A DNA stretch of 12,337 bases, from assembly GCA_023388385.1 (NCBI GenBank), contig JAEWGK010000070.1, positions 1-12,337 on the forward strand, read 5' to 3'. The translations under genes were made by a program, and so were the position numbers. Positions 1 to 5,046 of the stretch are shown one piece after another (within the stretch, counting starts at the first letter, position 1; each line of letters opens with the position of its first letter). The notes below the pieces were generated by a model. That model was not told where the DNA came from. It saw nothing but the letters and a program-made list of their open reading frames with translations, and did not search any database. The DNA is from Actinomycetes bacterium (GTDB lineage Bacteria > Actinomycetota > Actinomycetes > Mycobacteriales > Mycobacteriaceae).

Positions 1-225
1 GTCGAAGCCCCGCTGGAGACCCGCGTCACGCGCCTGGCCGAGTCCCGCGGGGTGGACGAGGCCGATGCTCGCCGCCGCATCGCCGCGCAGAGCACCGATG
101 AGGATCGGCGGAAGATCGCCAATATCGTCGTCGACAACTCCGGTACCGAGGAGGATCTCAGGCGCCAAATCGACCGCATCTGGACGATGGTGCTGTCGAC
201 TGCACTGCAGCTCAAGAACTCCTGA
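1..225 (+). CDS. coaE: Dephospho-CoA kinase, C-terminal part (cut by window edge)
   Basis: Frame 1 is open from the first base to TGA at 223-225 and gives the last 74 residues of a protein; the 5' part lies outside the window. The stretch RIAAQSTDEDRRKIANIVVDNSG, interrupted here only for length, carries the family hallmarks: R-I-A-A-Q, then DEDRR, then a hydrophobic strand ending in DNSG, then a helix EEDLRRQIDRIW. This is the typical end of CoaE, which phosphorylates the 3'-hydroxyl of dephospho-CoA with ATP in the last step of cytosolic CoA synthesis. The P-loop would be upstream and cannot be seen. Position before uvrB is the conserved order in corynebacteria and mycobacteria, which supports the call. 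In some actinobacteria CoaE carries a C-terminal GrpB-like extension; here the frame stops right after the kinase domain. Confidence 0.88.
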   Translation, partial: VEAPLETRVTRLAESRGVDEADARRRIAAQSTDEDRRKIANIVVDNSGTEEDLRRQIDRIWTMVLSTALQLKNS

Positions 226-228
226 CCT

Positions 229-282
229 GCGGGGCCGCGCACCCGGCCGACGACGGCCTCCCGGGCGATGTCGGGGCCCCGC
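229..282 (+). terminator. Possible coaE terminator-like structure (no T tract)
   Basis: GCGGGGCC at 229-236 is an exact inverted copy of GGCCCCGC at 275-282. Inside it CCCGG (242-246) pairs with CCGGG (261-265), and CCG (247-249) with CGG (254-256). The structure starts just after the coaE stop and ends beside the uvrB -10 box. There is no run of T, so it would be at best a U-less actinobacterial terminator. In such GC-rich DNA part of this pairing may be chance. Confidence 0.3.
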
Positions 283-283
283 G

Positions 284-289
284 TAGGCT
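284..289 (+). promoter_or_regulatory. -10 box for uvrB, probable leaderless transcript
   Basis: TAGGCT fits the actinobacterial TANNNT -10 pattern and ends 6 bases before the uvrB ATG (296). That spacing puts the expected transcription start at or next to the A of the start codon. No purine-rich ribosome site is present in the 15 bases before the ATG, as expected for a leaderless mRNA. No clear -35 element and no LexA-type palindrome were seen in 226-295. Confidence 0.55.
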
Positions 290-295
290 GGGCGC

Positions 296-2416
296 ATGGC
301 CTTCGCAGCTGAGCATCCGGTCCTCGCCCACTCCGAGTTTCGCCCTGTCGGCGACGTCGAGCGCGCCGACGGCACCTTCGAGGTCATCAGCGACTACGAG
401 CCCGCGGGCGACCAGCCGGAGGCGATCAGGGAGCTGTCCGAGCGTCTCAACCGCGGCGAGCGGGAGGTCGTCCTCATGGGCGCCACCGGCACCGGCAAGT
501 CCGCGACGGCGGCCTGGCTCATCGAGAAGATGCAGCGGCCGACGCTGGTCATGGCTCCCAACAAGACGCTGGCGGCGCAGCTGGCCAACGAATTGCGCTC
601 GCTGCTGCCGAACAACGCCGTCGAGTACTTCGTCAGCTACTACGACTACTATCAGCCGGAGGCGTACATCGCGCAGACCGATACGTACATCGAGAAGGAC
701 TCCTCCATCAACGAGGACGTGGAGCGACTCCGACACTCAGCGACGTCGGCGCTGCTGTCCCGGCGCGACGTCGTCGTCGTCAGCTCCGTGTCCTGCATCT
801 ACGGCCTGGGCACGCCGCAGTCGTACCTCGACCGCTCGGTCGTGCTGAAGGTCGGGGAGGAGGTCGAGCGCGACCGCTTCCTCCGGCTGCTGGTGGACAT
901 CCAGTACGCACGCAACGACATCGCCTTCACGCGCGGCACGTTCCGCGTCAACGGCGATGTCGTCGACATCATCCCGGCGTACGAGGAGCTGGCGGTGCGC
1001 GTGGAGTTCTTTGGCGACGAGATCGACTCGCTGTTCTACCTCAACCCGCTGACCGGCGACGTCGTCCGCGAGGTCGACGAGCTGCGCATCTTCCCGGCCA
1101 CCCACTACGTCGCCGGCCCGGAGCGCATGGAGCGCGCCATCGCGGACATCAAGGAGGAGCTCGCCGAGCGCCTCGCCGACCTCGAGAACCGCGGAAAACT
1201 GCTCGAGGCGCAGCGCCTGCGCATGCGCACCGAATACGACCTGGAGATGATTCAGCAGGTCGGGTTCTGCTCCGGTATCGAGAACTACTCGCGGCACATC
1301 GACGGGCGCGAGCCCGGCTCCGCGCCGGCGACTCTCATCGACTACTTCCCGGAGGACTTCCTCACCATCATCGATGAGTCCCACGTCACCGTGCCGCAGA
1401 TCGGCGGCATGTTCGAGGGCGACGCGTCCCGCAAGCGCAACCTCGTCGACTTCGGCTTCCGCTTGCCGTCCGCCCTGGACAACCGCCCGCTGACGTTCGA
1501 GGAGTTTGACGACCGCGTCGGCCAGTGCGTCTTCATGTCCGCCACACCCGGCGACTACGAGCTGGCCGCCACCGGCGGGGAGGTCGTGGAGCAGGTCATC
1601 CGCCCCACGGGCCTGGTCGACCCGAAGGTCGTCGTCAAGCCCACCAAGGGCCAGATCGACGACCTCATCGGCGAAATCCGCGAGCGCACCGACCGCAACG
1701 AGCGCACGCTGGTGACGACGCTGACGAAGAAGATGGCCGAGGACCTTACCGACTACCTGCTGGAGAACGGCGTGCGGGTGCGGTACATGCACTCCGACGT
1801 CGACACGCTCAAGCGCGTCGAGCTGCTGCGGCAGCTGCGCCTCGGCGAATATGACGTCCTGGTCGGCATCAACCTGCTGCGTGAGGGCCTGGATCTGCCG
1901 GAGGTGTCGCTCGTCGCCATCCTCGACGCGGACAAAGAGGGCTTCCTGCGCTCCACGAAGTCGCTCATCCAGACCATCGGTCGCGCCGCCCGAAACGTCT
2001 CCGGCGAGGTGCACATGTACGCCGACACGATCACCGACTCCATGCAGCAGGCCATCGACGAGACCGAGCGGCGCCGCGCCAAGCAGCTCGCGTACAACGC
2101 CGAGCACGGCATCGACCCGCAGCCGCTGCGCAAGGCGATCGCCGACATCCTGGATCAGGTCTACGAGAACGCGGGGGAGGAGCGCCCCGGCGACGTCCCC
2201 GGCCGGACGGGTGCCGCCGGCGACGCCGCCGTCGCCGAGCGCGTCGATGTCTCCGAGATGCCGGCCGCCCAGCTGCGCAAGCTCATCGACGACATGACCG
2301 AGCAGATGGGTGCCGCCGCCCGCGAGCTGAAGTTCGAGCTCGCCGGCCGCCTGCGCGACGAGATCGCCGACCTGAAGAAGGAGCTGCGCGGCATGGAGGA
2401 GGCCGGGCTCGGCTAG
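296..2416 (+). CDS. uvrB: Excinuclease ABC subunit UvrB
   Basis: UvrB is the helicase-fold, damage-verifying subunit of nucleotide excision repair. It is loaded by UvrA and then recruits UvrC for incision. Visible elements of the 706-residue protein, in order: Walker A GATGTGKS (62-69); the beta-hairpin that clamps DNA, around [10 protein letters not shown] (115-124) to about 140; the UvrA-interaction region after it; motif II DESH (360-363); a long helicase C domain with [12 protein letters not shown] and QTIGRAARN (559-567); and a C-terminal UVR coiled-coil motif (about 657-698), the UvrC contact. Length and every motif are normal for the family. The start [19 protein letters not shown] matches corynebacterial and mycobacterial UvrB proteins, and the -10 box 6 bases upstream favours exactly this ATG. 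It is preceded by coaE, as in related genomes. No SOS box is visible upstream. Confidence 0.98.
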   Translation: MAFAAEHPVLAHSEFRPVGDVERADGTFEVISDYEPAGDQPEAIRELSERLNRGEREVVLMGATGTGKSATAAWLIEKMQRPTLVMAPNKTLAAQLANELRSLLPNNAVEYFVSYYDYYQPEAYIAQTDTYIEKDSSINEDVERLRHSATSALLSRRDVVVVSSVSCIYGLGTPQSYLDRSVVLKVGEEVERDRFLRLLVDIQYARNDIAFTRGTFRVNGDVVDIIPAYEELAVRVEFFGDEIDSLFYLNPLTGDVVREVDELRIFPATHYVAGPERMERAIADIKEELAERLADLENRGKLLEAQRLRMRTEYDLEMIQQVGFCSGIENYSRHIDGREPGSAPATLIDYFPEDFLTIIDESHVTVPQIGGMFEGDASRKRNLVDFGFRLPSALDNRPLTFEEFDDRVGQCVFMSATPGDYELAATGGEVVEQVIRPTGLVDPKVVVKPTKGQIDDLIGEIRERTDRNERTLVTTLTKKMAEDLTDYLLENGVRVRYMHSDVDTLKRVELLRQLRLGEYDVLVGINLLREGLDLPEVSLVAILDADKEGFLRSTKSLIQTIGRAARNVSGEVHMYADTITDSMQQAIDETERRRAKQLAYNAEHGIDPQPLRKAIADILDQVYENAGEERPGDVPGRTGAAGDAAVAERVDVSEMPAAQLRKLIDDMTEQMGAAARELKFELAGRLRDEIADLKKELRGMEEAGLG

Positions 2417-2433
2417 GCCCCACGCGGTTTTGT

Positions 2434-2439
2434 TACCCT
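2434..2439 (+). promoter_or_regulatory. Candidate -10 box for the universal stress gene
   Basis: TACCCT matches TANNNT in the 107-bp gap between uvrB and the stress gene. It would give a leader of roughly 80 bases. No convincing -35 hexamer lies 16-18 bases upstream. Read-through from uvrB cannot be excluded, because the gap shows no good terminator: GCCCCA/TGGGGC at about 2417-2445 has a 17-base loop. Confidence 0.35.
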
Positions 2440-2447
2440 TGGGGCAC

Positions 2448-2469
2448 TTCGCGGACGGGTTCGCGGACG
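2448..2469 (+). repeat. Direct repeat, two 10-bp copies in the usp leader
   Basis: TTCGCGGACG occurs at 2448-2457 and again at 2460-2469, exactly 12 bp apart, just downstream of the candidate -10 box. Two identical copies about one helical turn apart could be a regulator site, or simply a small local duplication. I do not recognise the motif. Confidence 0.5.
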
Positions 2470-2494
2470 ACCCCGCTCGGCCCGCGCCGCCAGC

Positions 2495-2527
2495 ATGACC
2501 TGTACTTCCCTGGAAGGTAGAAAATGA
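2495..2527 (+). other. Possible 10-codon upstream ORF coupled to usp
   Basis: ATG at 2495 opens a frame MTCTSLEGRK that stops at TGA 2525-2527, overlapping the stress-gene start as ATGA. The usp ribosome site lies inside it. Such an arrangement could couple translation. There is no ribosome site in front of the upstream ATG and no -10 box at leaderless distance, so it may be fortuitous. Confidence 0.2.
2512..2517 (+). promoter_or_regulatory. Ribosome binding site of usp
   Basis: GGAAGG stands 6 bases before ATG 2524 and fixes that start codon. Confidence 0.7.
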
Positions 2528-2964
2528 GCGCGTACAAGAAGATCGTCGTCGGCACCGACGGCTCCAAGTCCTCCATCCTCGCCGTCGAGCGCGCCGCCGC
2601 CATCGCGGCCTCCTTCGACGCGACGCTGGTGATCGGCTGCGCCTACTACGACAACGAGAAGGAGGCCTCCGCCACCCTGCGCCAGGACTCCGTCCAGGTG
2701 CTCGGCGACGACCCGGCCCGCAAGAACCTCGACGCCGCCGCCGAGGCGGCCGCTGGCGTCGGTGCCACCAAGATCGAGAAGGAGGTCCGCGCGGGCTCTC
2801 CGGTCGACGCCCTCATGGCCCTGGTCACCGATCACAATGCCGATCTGCTCGTCGTCGGCAACCGAGGGATCAACTCCCTGACCGGCCGCCTGCTCGGCTC
2901 CGTGCCGGCCGACGTCGCGCGCCAGTCCGACTGCGACGTCATGATCGTCCACACCGTCTCCTAG
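2524..2964 (+). CDS. Universal stress protein, UspA family (Rv1636-like)
   Basis: A 146-residue single-domain UspA protein, normal family length. It starts MSAYKKIVVGTDGSKSS, with the nucleotide-contacting aspartate of the first strand-loop. Near the end it has the nucleotide-binding signature G-x2-G-x9-G-S (GNRG, then INSLTGRLL, then GSV) and finishes with the strand VMIVHTV. The overall sequence, including GSPVDAL, ADLLVVGN and GRLLGSVPA, closely resembles M. tuberculosis Rv1636 (TB15.3) and M. smegmatis MSMEG_3811 as I remember them; those proteins bind cAMP as well as ATP. This protein is therefore probably a cytosolic nucleotide-binding stress modulator, possibly a cAMP sink; that is inference from similarity. 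It lies 107 bp after uvrB with its own ribosome site and candidate promoter, and a strong terminator follows at 3055-3095. Confidence 0.93.
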   Translation: MSAYKKIVVGTDGSKSSILAVERAAAIAASFDATLVIGCAYYDNEKEASATLRQDSVQVLGDDPARKNLDAAAEAAAGVGATKIEKEVRAGSPVDALMALVTDHNADLLVVGNRGINSLTGRLLGSVPADVARQSDCDVMIVHTVS

Positions 2965-2991
2965 GGATCCCGGTTCCCCGGGGGCCTCTGG

Positions 2992-3017
2992 CTCCCGGAG
3001 GCGCCCGTTGCCGGGAG
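2992..3017 (+). other. Hairpin 1 downstream of usp
   Basis: CTCCCGG (2992-2998) pairs with CCGGGAG (3011-3017) around a 12-base loop. No T run follows. It is the first of three hairpins in series behind the usp stop codon and may protect the mRNA 3' end or assist termination. Confidence 0.4.
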
Positions 3018-3024
3018 TCGTCCC

Positions 3025-3045
3025 TCCCAGGTCCCGTCCCTGGGA
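3025..3045 (+). other. Hairpin 2 downstream of usp
   Basis: TCCCAGG (3025-3031) pairs perfectly with CCTGGGA (3039-3045) around a 7-base loop. It is not followed by T and precedes the real terminator by 9 bases. Confidence 0.4.
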
Positions 3046-3054
3046 ACCCCGTCC

Positions 3055-3095
3055 GTCCCGCGCCCGCATGAGCGGGGGCGGGACGCGTCTTTTCT
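3055..3095 (+). terminator. Intrinsic terminator of usp
   Basis: GTCCCGCGCCCGC (3055-3067) pairs with GCGGGGGCGGGAC (3072-3084) over 13 positions with a single mismatch. The loop is ATGA and a T-rich tail TCTTTTCT follows at 3088-3095. This is the clearest Rho-independent terminator in the window. It isolates usp from the tetR unit. The 307-bp gap 2965-3271 holds this terminator, the two hairpins before it, two further T-rich patches (about 3101-3120 and 3171-3175) and the operator at 3175-3190, but no gene. Confidence 0.85.
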
Positions 3096-3174
3096 CCGGG
3101 TTTTCCGCGCCACGTTTTTCATCCCGCCTGTTCGGCCAGGGCGTTGGGGATGCGCGGGATGCCGGCGATCTTTT

Positions 3175-3194
3175 TATCACAGGTGTGATACTGT
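3175..3194 (+). promoter_or_regulatory. Palindromic operator overlapping the tetR promoter
   Basis: TATCAC-AGGT-GTGATA (3175-3190) is a perfect 6+4+6 inverted repeat. A second dyad, CACAG-N8-CTGTG (3178-3195), overlaps it. Candidate -10 hexamers GATACT (3187-3192) and TACTGT (3189-3194) lie on the right arm, so a bound repressor would block polymerase. The site is 82 bases before the TetR start, the usual place for an autoregulatory TetR operator. It stands out as an AT-rich island in GC-rich DNA. That the neighbouring TetR protein binds it is inference. Confidence 0.7.
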
Positions 3195-3258
3195 GGGGCC
3201 GGTCCGGGCCCGGCCGACGTGCGCGGCGCACACCGGAGTGGACGATGTCGCAGGGGAG

Positions 3259-3264
3259 AGGAGG
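3259..3264 (+). promoter_or_regulatory. Ribosome binding site deciding the tetR start
   Basis: AGGAGG, a full consensus, stands 7 bases before ATG 3272. It rules out the longer in-frame start near 3008, which would translate the terminator and operator, and the ATG at 3245. Confidence 0.85.
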
Positions 3265-3271
3265 CAGGATC

Positions 3272-3877
3272 ATGCCCGCACGCATTGATCGGGAACGCCG
3301 CCGCAGGGAGATCATCGAGGCTGCTTTCCGTCTGGTGGTGGCCGAGGGGGTCCCGGGCGCGTCCCTGCGGAGGGTCGCCGACGAATCCGGCCTCAACATA
3401 GGATCGGTGCGCCACTGCTTCGACGGCCATCACGAGCTGCTCGCTGCGGCGGCGGAGGAAGCCGGTGACCGCATGGGTCGCCGTCTCGCCGCCCATCCCC
3501 CGGGGAGGCTGCGCGGGCTCACCGGCGAGGCCGCCCTCGACGCCCTGCAGGCGCTCGTCGAGTCCGTGCTACCGGTCGACGCGGCGCGCCGCGATGAGTC
3601 GATCGTCGTCGTGGAGCTCATCATGGCCTCCCGCAGGATGCCCGTGTTCCGCGAGATGTCCGAGCGCATGGGCGCCGATCTGGCCGAGGTGATTCGCCAG
3701 GCGCTCGATGCCCTCGGCATCCGGGACGCCGACCTCGCAACGGCCCAGCTCACCGCCGTCATCGGTGGGCTGACTCTCGACGCGGTCACCCCGCACGGCA
3801 ATCTCGACGCCGGGAGGCTGCGCGCGATCCTGCGCGCGCACTTGCGGATGCTGCTCAGGGACGGAGGCGTCCGATGA
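3272..3877 (+). CDS. TetR-family transcriptional regulator
   Basis: A 201-residue protein of normal TetR size. The N-terminus MPARIDRERRRREIIEAAF is the usual basic first helix. A helix-turn-helix follows at about residues 30-50 (SLRRVADESGLNIGSVRHCF), then the DGHHELL helix that links to the ligand domain. Residues 60-201 are helical and variable, as expected for ligand binding and dimerisation; the inducer cannot be read from them. The style of the HTH (G-S-V-R-H-x-F) is of the BetI-like type. The stop overlaps the transporter start as ATGA, so the two are translated together. The simplest reading is a repressor of itself and the exporter through the palindrome at 3175-3190, released by a pump substrate. 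The start is set by a consensus ribosome site. Confidence 0.92.
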   Translation: MPARIDRERRRREIIEAAFRLVVAEGVPGASLRRVADESGLNIGSVRHCFDGHHELLAAAAEEAGDRMGRRLAAHPPGRLRGLTGEAALDALQALVESVLPVDAARRDESIVVVELIMASRRMPVFREMSERMGADLAEVIRQALDALGIRDADLATAQLTAVIGGLTLDAVTPHGNLDAGRLRAILRAHLRMLLRDGGVR

Positions 3878-5040
3878 TGCGCATGCCGCTCTGGTTGCTC
3901 ACGCTGCTCGTCGCGGCGCTGGTGCTGTACACGGACGATTACGTCATCGCCGGGATTCTGCCCGAACTCGCCGACGGCCTGGGGATCGCCGAGGGCCGGG
4001 CGGGGCAGCTGGTGACGGTGTTCTCCCTGACCGTCGCGTTGTCGGCACCGGTCGCGGCCGTCGTTCTCGCCGCCGTGCCCCGGCGGCGCCTCCTCACTGC
4101 GGGCCTGGTGGTCTTCGCCGCCGCCAACGCCATCGCCGCGACCGCCGTTTCCTTTCCCGTCCTGATGGTTCTGCGCATGACCGCCGCCCTGGCGGCCGCG
4201 GCGATGACCCCGGCCCTGTTCTCGTTTGCGGCCCGGCATGCGCCGGAGCGGGAGGTGGGCAGGTACATTGCCATCGTCGCGCTCGGAGTGACGGGATCCA
4301 TCGCCGCCGGGGTCCCGGTCGGGACGTGGATCGGGGGCGTGTTCGGGTGGCGGGCGGTTTTCGCCGTCATGTCCGCCTCGGGGATCGTCGTCCTCGTGCT
4401 CGTGCGGTCCACCCTGCCGCGTCGGCGGGAGGGAGAGGACGTGCCCCGGCTCGCCGAGCAACTGCGGATCCTGCGCCGGCTCCCCGTCTGCCTGGGACTG
4501 CTGGCCAATTGCCTGCTCATGACCGGTTCGATGATGATGCTCACCTACCTCGGCCCTTATCTGGCCGCCGCCACGACGGCGGACGTCGGGCTCCGCGCCA
4601 TGGCCTTCAGCCTGTCCGGGTTCGCGGGCATCGCGGGCATCTGGCTCGGGGGCATTGCCACGGATCGGCTTGGCGCCGACCGGACGCTGCTCATCGGCAT
4701 CGGCGCGATCATCGCCTCGATGATCGTCCTGTGGGCGCTGTGGGCCCTGCGACCCGCTCCGCCGCCGTTGGCACTGGCCATCGTGATGGTGTGGGGCGGT
4801 ATGGCGTTCTGGAATTCACCTGCCATCCAGGCCCGCCTGCACCACCTCGCCGGGCCGGTGTCGGAGCAGGCGCTTGCATTGAACACCTCGGGCACCTATC
4901 TCGGGGTGTCCGTGGGCGCCGCGGTCGGCGGCGGGGCCCTCTCCGCCGCCGGCGTCGGCGTTCTCCCCGTCGTGGCGGCGGGCTTCGCTACCATGGCCCT
5001 GGTCGTGCTCGCCTGCGCCCGTCACCGGGCCGGCGCGTGA
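3874..5040 (+). CDS. MFS transporter, DHA1-type exporter (AraJ/YdhP-like)
   Basis: A 388-residue, almost wholly hydrophobic protein with about 12 predicted membrane helices and a charged central loop near residues 181-203 (LPRRREGED), the normal DHA1 layout. Helix 1 carries the acidic pair D21-D22 followed by YVIAGILPEL, then GQLVTVFSLTVALSAP in helix 2. Both are typical of the AraJ/YdhP/chloramphenicol-exporter branch. The loop after helix 2 is PRRRLL, that branch's short form of motif A. Helix 5 ends GVPVGTWIGGVFGWR (146-160), the motif C region of antiporters. It probably exports a small molecule in exchange for protons across the cytoplasmic membrane; the substrate is unknown. GGAGG stands 6 bases before the ATG. 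It overlaps tetR by 4 bp and ends 6 bp from the converging helD stop. Confidence 0.92.
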   Translation: MMRMPLWLLTLLVAALVLYTDDYVIAGILPELADGLGIAEGRAGQLVTVFSLTVALSAPVAAVVLAAVPRRRLLTAGLVVFAAANAIAATAVSFPVLMVLRMTAALAAAAMTPALFSFAARHAPEREVGRYIAIVALGVTGSIAAGVPVGTWIGGVFGWRAVFAVMSASGIVVLVLVRSTLPRRREGEDVPRLAEQLRILRRLPVCLGLLANCLLMTGSMMMLTYLGPYLAAATTADVGLRAMAFSLSGFAGIAGIWLGGIATDRLGADRTLLIGIGAIIASMIVLWALWALRPAPPPLALAIVMVWGGMAFWNSPAIQARLHHLAGPVSEQALALNTSGTYLGVSVGAAVGGGALSAAGVGVLPVVAAGFATMALVVLACARHRAGA

Positions 5041-5046
5041 CGCGGT

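Noticed and set aside
737..2107. 456-codon open frame on the - strand antisense to uvrB
   Set aside because: Same artefact: no recognisable domain, and the opposite strand is uvrB with all its motifs.
3147..3162. Repeat GGGATGC-GC-GGGATGC before the operator
   Set aside because: Two 7-bp copies with no relation to the palindrome or promoter; easily chance at this composition.
3008..3271. Longer N-terminus for the TetR protein
   Set aside because: The extra 88 codons cover the terminator and operator and have no homology-like character. The consensus AGGAGG 7 bases before ATG 3272 decides the start.
2413..3399. 328-codon - strand frame spanning usp and the intergenic gap
   Set aside because: It runs through the usp terminator, the operator and the tetR start in antisense, and its composition is low-complexity.
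3272..5040. tetR-MFS pair as a recently transferred island
   Set aside because: GC content and codon preference look like the neighbours by eye, and there are no flanking repeats, integrase or tRNA. Transfer cannot be supported from the sequence alone.
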